From: Bacillota bacterium
GTDB lineage: Bacteria; Bacillota; UBA4882; UBA8346
Assembly (NCBI GenBank): GCA_003501365.1
Contig: DNPP01000433.1
Span: 1 to 13,146, forward strand
DNA length: 13,146 nt
Reading direction: 5' to 3'
Part shown: positions 6,022 through 13,146 of the stretch, in pieces
How positions within the stretch are numbered: position 1 is the stretch's first letter
Layout: every line of letters begins with the position of its first letter
Notes under the pieces: model-generated
What the model was told of the DNA's origin: nothing
The model's database searches: none
What the model saw: only the letters and a program-made list of their open reading frames with translations
Made by a program: the position numbers and the translations under genes

Positions 6022-7275
6022 TTAATATCCCAACTCTTTCAAGCTTTGCCATAGCAACGTCAATCCGGCTTGGGCCGCCGCTTCTTTGTTACCCAGCCGG
6101 TCGTAACCGAAAATCTTTTTCTCTACCCGGGATACTCCCGGCAGAACAACCGCAAGATAAACCAAACCAACCGGTTTTGTCTCGCTGCCGCCATCCGGTC
6201 CGGCAATTCCAGTAGCTGCCACACCGGCTTCCGCGCCGGTGAGTTTCCGGATTCCTTCGGCCATTGCTTGGGCTGTCTCCGGGCTTACCGCTCCATGCGC
6301 AGCGAGAACTTCCGCCGGAACTCCTAAAAGCTTCATTTTTAGCTCATTACTGTAACTATTGACCCCGCCCAGTAGATAAGCGGAACTTCCCGGGACATTA
6401 GTAATCCGGTGGGAGATTAACCCGCCGGTGCAAGATTCGGCAGTTGCTAATCGCCACCCGGTTGCCTTTAACTGTCGGCCAACCACCGTCTCTAAATTGT
6501 CTTTATCGTAACCGTAAATAAATGCTCCCAAACGTTCCTTAATTTTAGCGGTGCGGGCTTCAATCAACTGCCAATTGGCTGATTCGTCAAATCCCTTGGC
6601 TGTTATCCGTAGTGTCACCTCGCCGGTTCCGGCATAAGGAGCCAGGGTGGGATTGGTCTGGCTGTTGATTAAATCGATAACTTGTCCTTCCATTGCCGAT
6701 TCGCCGATTCCAGCCATTCTAATCAGCCGGGACGTTAACACCGGACTATGTTCCTGCTTGAGTAATCCCTTTAGAAAAGGTTGTACGGATACAGACCAAA
6801 CCCCCTTCAGTTCGCGGGGTACCCCCGGCAAAGCAATCAAATAGTGATTCTCCTTGGCAATCAGCAAGCAAGGTGCTGTACCAAGATGATTGGGGATTAC
6901 CTGTCCGGATTTGGGAAACATCGCTTGACGGCGATTACTCTCAACCAATGGCCTTTGCACTTTTTTGAAATAATTCTGCACTTGATTCCAGGCTTCTTCA
7001 TTGAATTGCAATTCTTCATGAATCAACCCGGCTACCGCTTCCCGGGTCAGATCATCTTGAGTCGGCCCTAAACCGCCGGATAAAATCAGTAAATCAGCCC
7101 GGCTCCAGGCCAATTCGAGTACGGCGATGGCCCGCGGTAGATTATCCCCGACCGTGGTTTTATGATATAAGTCGATGCCTAAATCAGCCAATTCTCCGGC
7201 CAAAAATTGGGCATTGGTATCCACAATCTGTCCCAGTAATAATTCTGTCCCGATACAAATGATCTCTGCTCGCAT
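6022..7275 (-). CDS. cinA: CinA-family protein (nicotinamide-nucleotide amidase, competence/damage-inducible)
   Basis: This 417-residue protein has the full two-domain CinA architecture. The N-terminal domain (about 1-170) is the MoCF/COG1058 fold seen in MRAEIICIGTELLLGQIVDT and in LSGGLGPTQDDLT (65-77). It is followed by a middle region and the C-terminal PncC-type domain (about 260-415), with TAESCTGG (278-285) and ATGIAGPDGG (354-363). The C-terminal domain of characterised members deamidates nicotinamide mononucleotide in the pyridine-nucleotide salvage cycle. The N-terminal domain acts as an ADP-ribose pyrophosphatase in some. The start ATG has GGAG eight bases upstream. It lies 64 bp downstream of cwlD and just before the recA promoter. 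cinA-recA linkage is known from streptococci, where cinA is competence-induced. No late-competence signal is evident here, and no terminator separates it from recA. Confidence 0.96.
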   Translation of the reverse strand: MRAEIICIGTELLLGQIVDTNAQFLAGELADLGIDLYHKTTVGDNLPRAIAVLELAWSRADLLILSGGLGPTQDDLTREAVAGLIHEELQFNEEAWNQVQNYFKKVQRPLVESNRRQAMFPKSGQVIPNHLGTAPCLLIAKENHYLIALPGVPRELKGVWSVSVQPFLKGLLKQEHSPVLTSRLIRMAGIGESAMEGQVIDLINSQTNPTLAPYAGTGEVTLRITAKGFDESANWQLIEARTAKIKERLGAFIYGYDKDNLETVVGRQLKATGWRLATAESCTGGLISHRITNVPGSSAYLLGGVNSYSNELKMKLLGVPAEVLAAHGAVSPETAQAMAEGIRKLTGAEAGVAATGIAGPDGGSETKPVGLVYLAVVLPGVSRVEKKIFGYDRLGNKEAAAQAGLTLLWQSLKELGY

Positions 7276-7314
7276 CTTGATCGCTCCAAATCGCTCCCAC
7301 TTTTTTGTTACTAG

Positions 7315-7324
7315 TTTCGCGAAA
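7315..7324. repeat. 10-bp palindrome TTTCGCGAAA between cwlD and cinA
   Basis: A perfect 10-bp palindrome lies in the 64-bp gap between the cwlD stop and the cinA start, about 40 bases before the cinA start codon. It could be an operator half or chance. No flanking promoter is evident. Confidence 0.35.
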
Positions 7325-7339
7325 ATCCATCAAACTCCT

Positions 7340-8101
7340 CTATGGTTTTACCTGATCCTCCTCCAGATCGGGGACCCGGTTACTTAAATACGCAATCACA
7401 CCGTGATATATCGCTGCCGCGATCCGCTCGCGATATCGGGGATCGTTTAGCAGGGTCGCTTCTTCCGGATTGGATAAAAAACCAGTCTCAATCATCACTC
7501 CCGGCATTTTAATATCGTTTAAAACCCGAAAATCACCCGGCTTGGGGCGGCGTTTATTGGGACCCAAGTCTTTAATCATATGATATTGGATAGCTTGGGC
7601 CAATCTACGCGATTGTTGATTATGGGGGTTAAAGAAAGTCTGGGCTCCATGGTAAATCGACTGGGAGAAACTGTTGGCGTGAATCGATAAAAACAATTCA
7701 GCCTTGCTTTTATTGGCAATCCGGGTCCGATAGATTAAATCGCGTTGCTTTTTAGAAGCAGCAAGGATGGTAGCATTAAAAAAATCCTGATCGCTTTCAC
7801 GGGTCATCACGCAATAGATTCCCACTCGCGACAGATATTTTTTTAATTTCAGCGCCACATCCAGATTAATCTCTTTTTCTGATATCCCGGTTACAGATTT
7901 GGCGCCGGGATCGCTCCCACCATGTCCGGCATCAATGACCACTTTCTTACCGGAGATCAAGGTTGACCATGGTAGATTGGTCCATATCGCCGGTTCTAGC
8001 AGCATCCAAAGTCCAAAACCCAGTCCAAAAAGAATAACCGCCAAATAAAGCCATTGAGCGCGGATCGATATCACAACTAAACGTCTGCAGCCGCAATGCA
8101 T
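7340..8101 (-). CDS. cwlD: N-acetylmuramoyl-L-alanine amidase, CwlD-type (spore cortex)
   Basis: This 253-residue protein is a zinc amidase of the Amidase_3 family that most resembles CwlD, which with PdaA makes muramic-delta-lactam in the spore cortex so that germination enzymes can recognise it. An N-terminal membrane anchor spans about 17-37 (WLYLAVILFGLGFGLWMLL). The catalytic domain runs from about 52: H60 in VVIDAGHGG, E75 in SEKEINL, H141 in LSIHAN and the catalytic E205 in MIETGFLSNPEEA. The GAQTFF and LAQAIQ segments (about 152-171) are CwlD-like. An ATG seven codons upstream is open, but the ATG at 8101 has a perfect AGGAGG seven bases before it, so I use it. The promoter is not clear, and sporulation-sigma control is expected but not shown. 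A vegetative amidase is the alternative. Confidence 0.9.
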   Translation of the reverse strand: MHCGCRRLVVISIRAQWLYLAVILFGLGFGLWMLLEPAIWTNLPWSTLISGKKVVIDAGHGGSDPGAKSVTGISEKEINLDVALKLKKYLSRVGIYCVMTRESDQDFFNATILAASKKQRDLIYRTRIANKSKAELFLSIHANSFSQSIYHGAQTFFNPHNQQSRRLAQAIQYHMIKDLGPNKRRPKPGDFRVLNDIKMPGVMIETGFLSNPEEATLLNDPRYRERIAAAIYHGVIAYLSNRVPDLEEDQVKP

Positions 8102-8238
8102 TCTTTTTCCTCCTGAAACCATAATTCCTAATCAATCACCAAGATATTCAGGTTCAGGGCAAACTAGAATGCAATTCAGTATCCATTGATAGACACTTAT
8201 AATAGTTTATCAAATCAGATTAAATTATTCTCAATACA
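8102..8238. other. upstream region of cwlD, no assignable promoter
   Basis: This AT-rich part of the 365-bp gap between divergent cwlD and speD should hold the cwlD promoter. I searched it by eye on the minus strand for sigma-A and for forespore sigma-G and mother-cell sigma-E patterns. Only weak partial matches were seen (TTTAAT, 17 bases, TATAAG around 8190-8225). No gene, repeat or strong hairpin was noticed. Confidence 0.4.
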
Positions 8239-8267
8239 TTGACATCCCGGCAGTTATTTGTTATTAT
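8239..8267 (+). promoter_or_regulatory. sigma-A promoter of speD
   Basis: TTGACA (8239-8244), a 17-base spacer and TATTAT (8262-8267) form a near-consensus housekeeping promoter on the plus strand. Transcription should begin near 8274, leaving about 190 bases of leader before the preferred speD start codon. Confidence 0.88.
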
Positions 8268-8273
8268 ATTTTT

Positions 8274-8466
8274 GTTTGAGAAAACGGTTTAGGGAGCGTG
8301 AAAAAGTCTAGTCCCAATTGAATTTGTCCTGATCTAACATATATCCCGAGGCGAGCCTGTCGGTCTTGAAACCGAATGCATCATCGGGTAAAGGGAAATC
8401 AGGGTGCTTATGGGTCAAAGTGTTCTTCCTGACCAGAAGATTTATTTCCGAGAGGGGTTGAGGGGA
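8274..8466 (+). promoter_or_regulatory. long structured leader of speD, candidate regulatory RNA
   Basis: The predicted speD mRNA begins with about 190 non-coding bases, unusually long for a single small gene. Visible pairings include an outer stem CCCGA (8345-8349) with TCGGG (8384-8388), enclosing a hairpin TCGGT/ACCGA (8360-8364 with 8371-8375, loop CTTGAA) and a small GG-CGAG-CC element, which together would make a compact junction. Downstream, GGAAAT (8394-8399) can pair with ATTTCC (8444-8449), stacked near TCAGG (8399-8403) with CCTGA (8428-8432), ending immediately before the GAGAGGGG ribosome-binding site. I do not recognise it as any SAM, preQ1 or guanidine riboswitch. The pairings were found by eye in one sequence, so structure and function are tentative. 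Confidence 0.4.
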
Positions 8467-8847
8467 ATGTCGACTTTTGATACTGTAGGTGCTCACGTTC
8501 TGGCGGATTTCTGGGGATGCCAGTTCGAAAAGCTCGATGATGCTGAACTGTTAATGAACAGTTTGCGGCAAGCCGCGTCAAATGCCAGGATGACAATACT
8601 TGGCGAAAAATCTTTTAAATTTACTCCCCAGGGTTTTACGGGTTTACTCCTTTTATCCGAGAGTCATATTTCGATCCATACTTATCCGGAGCGAGGTTAT
8701 GCCGCTATTGATGTTTATACTTGCGGCGGCGGAATGACTCAGAAAGCGATTGATTTTTTAAAAGAGGTTCTGCAACCTACTCATATTCATGAGATGCAGG
8801 TCCGGCGGGGTCAACCGGATGTCTCTTTTAAAGTCTACGCCTCATAA
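8467..8847 (+). CDS. speD: S-adenosylmethionine decarboxylase proenzyme
   Basis: This is a prokaryotic SpeD that decarboxylates S-adenosylmethionine to supply the aminopropyl group for spermidine. It is made as a proenzyme that cuts itself to create a pyruvoyl cofactor. With the start used here it has 126 residues, as in Bacillus and Thermotoga. The self-cleavage site is LSESH, where S66 becomes the pyruvoyl group, and H71 and C86 (VYTCGG) match the known processing and catalytic residues. The frame is open upstream to a GTG at 8404 and an ATG at 8410, but homologues begin near MSTFDTVGAHV. The ATG at 8467 follows GAGAGGGG by nine bases. It is the only plus-strand gene, has its own promoter, long leader and terminator, and has no speE neighbour in the window. 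Confidence 0.95.
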   Translation: MSTFDTVGAHVLADFWGCQFEKLDDAELLMNSLRQAASNARMTILGEKSFKFTPQGFTGLLLLSESHISIHTYPERGYAAIDVYTCGGGMTQKAIDFLKEVLQPTHIHEMQVRRGQPDVSFKVYAS

Positions 8848-8855
8848 TAATTAAA

Positions 8856-8891
8856 ATACGAAAAAAACGCCTAAAGGCGTTTTTTTCGTAT
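8856..8891. terminator. bidirectional terminator between speD and galM
   Basis: A perfect 16-bp palindrome (8856-8871 with 8876-8891) closes a TAAA loop. The GC-rich core ACGCC/GGCGT is flanked by seven A and seven T residues, so each strand shows a hairpin followed by a U-run. It lies 8 bases after the speD stop and 18 bases beyond the galM stop and should end both convergent transcripts. Confidence 0.93.
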
Positions 8892-8909
8892 AGGTTTCAT
8901 CTTATACAG

Positions 8910-9947
8910 TTATACAGAGAATTTATAAATCGTCACCTGATGGTAAGTTTGTCCCGGATTTAAAACAGTCGAGGGAAACTTGGGCTGATTGGGAGAATCC
9001 GGATAATGCTGCGTCTCCAAGCAAAACCCTGCATGGCTGGAATAGGCATGGCCCGATTTGCCCTTAAACGTTCCATCCAGGAAGTTTCCGGTATACAATT
9101 GCATGCCCGGTTGAGTGGTTAATACTTCCATTTTCCTACCACTACCCGGTTCAACCACTCTTGCCGCCAAAGACAACTTATTTTCAGGATGATTCAATAC
9201 AAAGTTATGGTCATAACCTCCATCGACCTGGTTAATCTCGGCTCCCAGGGATTTGGCAGCAGTAAAATCAAAGGGGGTTCCTTGGACCGATTTAATCTCA
9301 CCGGTAGGCATTAGGCCTTCGCCGGCCACTGTGTACCCCTCGGCGACAATCATCATTTCATGTCCCAAAACATCGCCGGAGCCTTCTCCCTGCAGATTAA
9401 AATAACTATGGTTGGTTAGATTGAGAACTGTTGGCTTATCGGTAACCGCTTCATAATTGATTGCCAGTTCATTCTGATCATTCAGCAGGTAACTTACTGT
9501 AGTAGTCAAGTTCCCTGGATATCCCTCTTCTCCGTCTTTTGATAAGTATGTAAGCCGTAATCCCACTGAGGTTTGGTCTTTAAGCTCCTTCGCCTCCCAA
9601 ATTACCTTATCAAAACCTATCAAACCGCCGTGGAGATGATTTTGTCCATCGTTTACAGCCAATTTATACTCTTGTCCATTCAAAGTAAATCTACCTTTGG
9701 CGATTCGATTACCGTATCTCCCGATCAGTGCCCCGAAAAAAGGATGAGTCCCCTGATAATCTTTAAGATTATTAAAGCCGAGTACTATATCCCCGAGCTT
9801 GCCGTTTTTGTCCGGTGTGGTGATTGAGGTGATAATGCCGCCGTAAGTCATAATCTTGACCGTAAGCTGATGATTATTGCTGAGAGTATAAAGCCATACC
9901 TCTTTTCCGTCGATGGTTTTGCCAAATAATTCTTTAGTGATATTCAT
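8910..9947 (-). CDS. galM: aldose 1-epimerase (mutarotase)
   Basis: This 345-residue protein is a GalM-type mutarotase that interconverts the alpha and beta anomers of galactose, glucose and similar sugars, the first step of the Leloir pathway. The active-site residues are present: N80-R81 in GRYGNRIAKGRF, H106 in NHLHGG, H180 as catalytic acid in NLTNHSYFNL, D246 in GGYDHNF, and E311 as catalytic base in FCLETQHYPDSPNQP. Length is normal for the family and there is no signal peptide, so it is cytosolic. The start ATG has AAAGGAGG about 11 bases upstream, and a plausible promoter lies just before it. No other sugar gene is nearby, so the physiological substrate (galactose, xylose or other) is open. 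It sits downstream of the liv genes on the same strand but is probably transcribed on its own. Confidence 0.96.
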   Translation of the reverse strand: MNITKELFGKTIDGKEVWLYTLSNNHQLTVKIMTYGGIITSITTPDKNGKLGDIVLGFNNLKDYQGTHPFFGALIGRYGNRIAKGRFTLNGQEYKLAVNDGQNHLHGGLIGFDKVIWEAKELKDQTSVGLRLTYLSKDGEEGYPGNLTTTVSYLLNDQNELAINYEAVTDKPTVLNLTNHSYFNLQGEGSGDVLGHEMMIVAEGYTVAGEGLMPTGEIKSVQGTPFDFTAAKSLGAEINQVDGGYDHNFVLNHPENKLSLAARVVEPGSGRKMEVLTTQPGMQLYTGNFLDGTFKGKSGHAYSSHAGFCLETQHYPDSPNQPKFPSTVLNPGQTYHQVTIYKFSV

Positions 9948-9972
9948 AATCTGAAAGGCCTCCTTTTTTACA

Positions 9973-10002
9973 AGTATAATCCGTTTTGATGGGGTTAGGC
10001 AA
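9973..10002 (-). promoter_or_regulatory. probable galM promoter
   Basis: On the minus strand TTGCCT (plus 9997-10002) is followed after 18 bases by TATACT (plus 9973-9978), 26 bases upstream of the galM start codon. The -10 is strong and the -35 fair. It separates galM from the liv operon, whose own terminator I could not find. Confidence 0.6.
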
Positions 10003-10034
10003 GTATTTTAAACAAGCGTTATTGGGTACCTGGA

Positions 10035-10763
10035 TTAAATTGCCGTCTCCCGGCTGCCCAAATAAGCCCGTTTCACCGCATCATGCTTTTGTAATTCCGC
10101 AGAACTTCCTTCCAGAATAATTTGACCGTTTTCGATTAAATAACCACGATGAGCCATTCTCAATGCCAGATTGGCATTTTGCTCAATCAACAAAATCGTC
10201 ACTCCGGCACGGTTTAAGCTCTCAATAACTGCAAAAATCTCTCGAATCACCAGCGGCGCCAAACCCAAGGAGGGTTCATCCAAAAGCAGCAGACGGGGCT
10301 TAGCCATTAGAGCTCTCCCAATGGCTACCATCTGTTGTTGCCCCCCGGATAATGTCGCCACGGATTGTTTTAAACGCGACTTTAAAACCGGAAATAATTC
10401 AAAAACTTTTTCCAAATCTTCTTTGATCGCCGATTTCGGGGTATGGCTGATTCGTAGATAAGCCCCCAGGGTGAGATTTTCCAACACGGTTAAAGGAGCG
10501 AATAAGCCCCGGTCCTCGGGTACCAGTGAAATTCCCAGTCCTACTATTGCTTCGGGTTCGAGCGAGCTGAGTTCCCTGTCCTGGAAATGAATCGCTCCGC
10601 TTTTATTCTTTAAGAGTCCGGCAATACAGGAGAGAATTGTTGTTTTCCCGGCCCCATTGGGACCAATTAAAGTGACAATCTCACCCGGATGAATAGCCAA
10701 AGAAATACCATTCAAGATTGGAGCTTGACCGTAAGCGGCAGTGAGTCCGCTAATTTTAAGCAT
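10035..10763 (-). CDS. livF: branched-chain amino acid ABC transporter ATP-binding protein LivF
   Basis: This 242-residue ATPase is one of the two nucleotide-binding subunits of a LIV-type amino acid importer. It shows Walker A GPNGAGKT (34-41), the LivF-type VPEDRGLF segment (81-88), the signature LSGGQQQ (138-144), Walker B LLLLDEP (158-164), and the EQN switch region (IEQNANLAL, 193-201) that marks LivF in place of the usual switch histidine. The frame is open for 36 more codons upstream, but that extension lies inside livG. The ATG at 10763 has GGAGG nine bases upstream and gives the family start MLKISGLTAAYG. It overlaps the livG stop by eight bases, implying coupled translation. It is the last gene of the operon. 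Confidence 0.96.
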   Translation of the reverse strand: MLKISGLTAAYGQAPILNGISLAIHPGEIVTLIGPNGAGKTTILSCIAGLLKNKSGAIHFQDRELSSLEPEAIVGLGISLVPEDRGLFAPLTVLENLTLGAYLRISHTPKSAIKEDLEKVFELFPVLKSRLKQSVATLSGGQQQMVAIGRALMAKPRLLLLDEPSLGLAPLVIREIFAVIESLNRAGVTILLIEQNANLALRMAHRGYLIENGQIILEGSSAELQKHDAVKRAYLGSRETAI

Positions 10764-11535
10764 GGTTAACTTCCTCCCCCAAATAAGCCGCCAGAACCCG
10801 CGGATTGTTTTGAATACCGGCCGCCGTTCCCTCGGCAATTTTAGAGCCGAACTCCAAAACCACAATCTCATCGCAAACCTTCATCACCAAGTCCATATCG
10901 TGTTCAACCAGCAAAATCGTAATTCCCAATTTCCGAATCTTACCAATCAGCTCCGCCAACAGCTTCCGTTCGGGAATGCTTAAACCGGCTGCCGGTTCAT
11001 CTAACAACAGCAGCTTTGGTTTTGCCATTAATGCCCGGGCAATCTCCAATAAACGCTGCTGTCCGAAGGGCAATGCCGAGGCATAAAGGGTCGAGTACCC
11101 CGATAATCCCACGTAATCTAATAACTCTTGCGCCCGAGAATGGAACTCCTTCTCTTCTCTGACGCTTTTAGGCAAGTTACATATCAGCGAAAACAGCCCC
11201 GACTTTGAATGGGAATAACCACCCACCATCACATTCTCTTGCACCGTTAAATTCGGAAAAAGTTTGACATTTTGAAAGGTACGGATTATACCAAGCTTGG
11301 CAATTTGAAATGCCGGCAAACTCGTGAGGGATTGGCCCTGAAAAACAATTTGTCCGGAACTGACCGGATAGAAACCGCTGATCATGTTAAACAGCGTGGT
11401 CTTACCAGCCCCATTAGGACCAATCAATCCTTTAATCTGATTTTCTTGAACCTCAAAATTGACTTGATGTAAGGCTGTTACTCCGCCGAAGTGTTTGCTA
11501 ACCTTTTGAATATGTAATAAGGGGTTGTCGTTCAT
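10756..11535 (-). CDS. livG: branched-chain amino acid ABC transporter ATP-binding protein LivG
   Basis: This 259-residue protein is the partner ATPase of LivF. Visible motifs are Walker A GPNGAGKT (39-46), the Q-loop in RTFQNVKLFP (85-94), the family-typical signature LPFGQQRLLEIARAL (155-169), where the canonical LSGGQ is replaced, Walker B LLLLDEP (175-181), and the switch histidine H212 in VEHDMDLVMKVCD, all characteristic of LivG. The C-terminal YLGEE (251-255) is also typical. The start ATG overlaps the livM stop in an ATGA arrangement with a G-rich ribosome-binding site just upstream, so the pair is translationally coupled. The ligand could be leucine, isoleucine and valine, but close relatives carry urea or short amides, and this cannot be settled without the binding protein. 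Confidence 0.96.
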   Translation of the reverse strand: MNDNPLLHIQKVSKHFGGVTALHQVNFEVQENQIKGLIGPNGAGKTTLFNMISGFYPVSSGQIVFQGQSLTSLPAFQIAKLGIIRTFQNVKLFPNLTVQENVMVGGYSHSKSGLFSLICNLPKSVREEKEFHSRAQELLDYVGLSGYSTLYASALPFGQQRLLEIARALMAKPKLLLLDEPAAGLSIPERKLLAELIGKIRKLGITILLVEHDMDLVMKVCDEIVVLEFGSKIAEGTAAGIQNNPRVLAAYLGEEVNHA

Positions 11536-12494
11536 TGAATACTCCCCCCCGATTTGTCAGAATTGACATGGCCAAACGCCCGATAGATCAGAGAAATCAA
11601 ACCTTGGGGCATAAAAATGATGATGAGCATCAGAATTAAGCCATAGATGATAATATCAAAGTCCTTGAATGCTCGTAAAACCTCAGGAATAATCGTCAAA
11701 ACCACCGTGCCCAAAAGAGGTCCCCACAGGTCGCCCATTCCGCCGACGACAACCATGGTGACCAGTAAAATGGAGAAATTAAAACCAAAGGGTTCCGGAT
11801 TGATATAATTGATGGCGTAAGCATAAAAACCTCCGGCCAAACCAGCCAACCCCGCGCTGATCATAAAAACCATCAATCGCAAACGGGCCGTATTGATCCC
11901 CAAAGATTCGGCCGCAGTTTCATTGGTATGAATGGCTAAAAACGTCCTGCCGATCTTGCCGCAAACCAAATGAATCGTCATAAGTTGCACTACGACAACC
12001 AAGCCCCAAACTAAAAAGTATAACTGAAAATCGCCCTTAAATTTGAAGCCGAAAGCCGCCAACTTGGGAATCCCGCTAATCCCTTGCGGTCCACCGGTCA
12101 AACCCGTCAACTCCGCCATTAGAATTTGGACAATAAACCCAAAGCCAAGAGTAGCCATAGCCAAATAATGCCCCCTGAGCCTAAGGGTGGGTTTGCCGAT
12201 AATCCAGGCGGCGAGGGCGGCTAATAAAACGGCCGTAATTAAGGCCAGTAAAGTGTCCCATTGATAGAGGGTTGTTAAAATAGCCACCGTATAACTGCCG
12301 ATCCCAAAATATGCCGCATGTCCCAAGGAAATTTGGCCGGCATAACCAATTAACAGATTTAGCCCAATTGTCATTAAGGTATACGTGCCGATAATTACTG
12401 CAATATTTAAGAAATAGCTGTTAGGTAGCAGCCACGGCAGTATTAACAGGAATAACGCCAAAACCGCAAGAGAAAAATAATTTTTATTATTCAT
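11532..12494 (-). CDS. livM: branched-chain amino acid ABC transporter permease LivM
   Basis: This 320-residue membrane protein is the LivM permease. It has about 8-10 hydrophobic segments, the conserved LIGYAGQISLGHAAYFGIGSY stretch (48-68, shown here in part as YAGQISLGHAAYFGIG), the LTGGPQGISGIP motif (132-143), and a cytoplasmic coupling region GRTFLAIHTNETAAESLGIN (182-201) that contacts the ATPases. The C-terminus ends in a short polar tail. A TTG five codons upstream is also open, but the ATG at 12494 has GGGAG at a good distance and a normal N-terminus. It overlaps the end of livH by eight bases and the start of livG by four, so all four subunits are made from one tightly coupled message. 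Confidence 0.95.
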   Translation of the reverse strand: MNNKNYFSLAVLALFLLILPWLLPNSYFLNIAVIIGTYTLMTIGLNLLIGYAGQISLGHAAYFGIGSYTVAILTTLYQWDTLLALITAVLLAALAAWIIGKPTLRLRGHYLAMATLGFGFIVQILMAELTGLTGGPQGISGIPKLAAFGFKFKGDFQLYFLVWGLVVVVQLMTIHLVCGKIGRTFLAIHTNETAAESLGINTARLRLMVFMISAGLAGLAGGFYAYAINYINPEPFGFNFSILLVTMVVVGGMGDLWGPLLGTVVLTIIPEVLRAFKDFDIIIYGLILMLIIIFMPQGLISLIYRAFGHVNSDKSGGSIQ

Positions 12495-13146
12495 GTTTTT
12501 TTCTCCCAAAGATTCCCGAGGGCCTGAAAATTAGAATGATAATCAATAAACAAAAAGTAATGGCGTTTTTATATTGCGAAGATATAAATCCAGCCCCCAA
12601 CGCCTCAATAATTCCCAACAGAAGGCCGCCACAGATTGTACCGACAAACGAGTTCAAACCGCCGATGATTGCGACCACAAACCCTTTAAGCCCCAGCATA
12701 ACCCCAACATCATAACTGGTTAGGTTGGTCGGCGCAATAATGATCCCGGCAATACTACCGAGTGCCGCACTAAGCCCAAAGGAGAATTTGACCATCCATT
12801 CCGGCTTAATACCGCATAACGAAGCTCCGGTCTTATTTACGGCGCAGGCCCGCATGGCCTGCCCAACTAATGTCCTTTTAAAGAAGAGTTGGAGTATCAA
12901 CATCAATAGAAGCGCTGCAGCGGTTTCCACCAAGGCATGGGGAATGACTACCGCCCCGCCGATAATAATCGGAGGACCATTCAAAAAAAGAGGCAATGAA
13001 AAGGTGCCCTTCCCCCAAATCAACATCGCTACTCCCCGAATAAAGATCGATGCGCCGATGGTAACCATAATCATTAAAAATGGTTCAGCTTTTTTAAGCG
13101 GCCGAATCGCCAAGTGCTGAAAAAGCACGCCAAATAAAGTAGTCAG
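12487..13146 (-). CDS. livH: branched-chain amino acid ABC transporter permease LivH (N-terminus beyond window)
   Basis: The frame is open to the right edge, and 219 residues are visible. The missing part is probably about 70-80 residues, judged from usual LivH lengths near 290-300. The visible part begins within LFGVLFQHLAIRPLKKAEP, a conserved LivH segment, and continues with VTIGASIFIRGVAMLIWG, the coupling region VGQAMRACAVNKTGASLCGI, SFGLSAALGSIAGIIIAP, and the glycine-rich LGLKGFVVAIIGGLNSFVGT, all typical of the family. A GTG at 13128 could be taken as a start, but the homology extends upstream of it, so it is internal. The gene overlaps livM by eight bases. The substrate-binding protein gene (livJ/livK type) and the operon promoter are expected to the right of the window. 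Confidence 0.94.
   Translation of the reverse strand: MTTLFGVLFQHLAIRPLKKAEPFLMIMVTIGASIFIRGVAMLIWGKGTFSLPLFLNGPPIIIGGAVVIPHALVETAAALLLMLILQLFFKRTLVGQAMRACAVNKTGASLCGIKPEWMVKFSFGLSAALGSIAGIIIAPTNLTSYDVGVMLGLKGFVVAIIGGLNSFVGTICGGLLLGIIEALGAGFISSQYKNAITFCLLIIILIFRPSGIFGRKKHE

Noticed and set aside
8360..8375. CTTGAAA loop in the speD leader resembling a tRNA-Ser anticodon arm
   Set aside because: No T-arm (GGTTCGAAT-type) or acceptor stem is found around it, and the stem geometry with a 7-base loop does not fit. It is treated as part of the leader structure.
8376..8432. Short open frame (18 codons, ATG to TGA) in the speD leader, a possible regulatory upstream peptide
   Set aside because: It has no ribosome-binding site and its ATG lies within the predicted stem region. 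No coding signal beyond an open frame.
8404..8466. N-terminal extension of SpeD from GTG 8404 or ATG 8410
   Set aside because: SpeD homologues start at the MSTFDTVGAHV equivalent, and the best Shine-Dalgarno site serves ATG 8467.
10764..10871. 36-codon upstream extension of livF
   Set aside because: It lies wholly inside livG in another frame, and the internal ATG at 10763 has a strong ribosome-binding site and the family N-terminus.

Overview
The window looks like chromosomal core DNA from an endospore-forming, low-to-moderate-GC Gram-positive bacterium (Bacillota, probably a Clostridia- or Limnochordia-like anaerobe). This rests on a linked cinA-recA-recX-rny-ymdB block, a CwlD-type spore-cortex amidase, strong purine-rich Shine-Dalgarno sites, sigma-A promoters, a Gram-positive-type LexA box at recA, and a small bacterial SpeD. 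The species cannot be named from the sequence. All genes but speD lie on the minus strand, so transcription runs mostly right to left.

Right part (13146 down to about 10035): a branched-chain amino acid type ABC transporter, livH (cut by the window edge), livM, livG, livF, packed with 4-8 base overlaps. The substrate-binding protein is not in view and probably lies beyond the right edge. Next is galM (aldose 1-epimerase) with its own promoter. It faces speD (S-adenosylmethionine decarboxylase, plus strand), and the two share a perfect 16-bp palindromic terminator. speD has a near-consensus sigma-A promoter and a long leader of about 190 nt with several possible stems, the best candidate here for an undescribed regulatory RNA.

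Centre (8101 down to 2681): cwlD (cortex amidase), cinA, then recA-recX. recA has an excellent promoter (TTGACA, 17 bp, TATACT) with a LexA operator just downstream, so it should be SOS-controlled. recX is translationally coupled to recA by an ATGA overlap and followed by a terminator. rny (RNase Y) comes next with its own hairpin-bearing leader.

Left part (2603 down to 88): an uncharacterised acidic protein downstream of rny, a terminator, about 300 bp of nested inverted and direct repeats, ymdB (phosphodiesterase, TTG start) and a GNAT acetyltransferase. The acidic protein sits between RNase Y and YmdB, two proteins known to be linked in RNA turnover and cell-fate control in Bacillus.

Several reading frames extend upstream of the likely start. 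For recA, cwlD, speD, livF and livM the start given here is the one with a proper ribosome-binding site and family-like N-terminus. No mobile element with a transposase, CRISPR array, tRNA or rRNA was seen.
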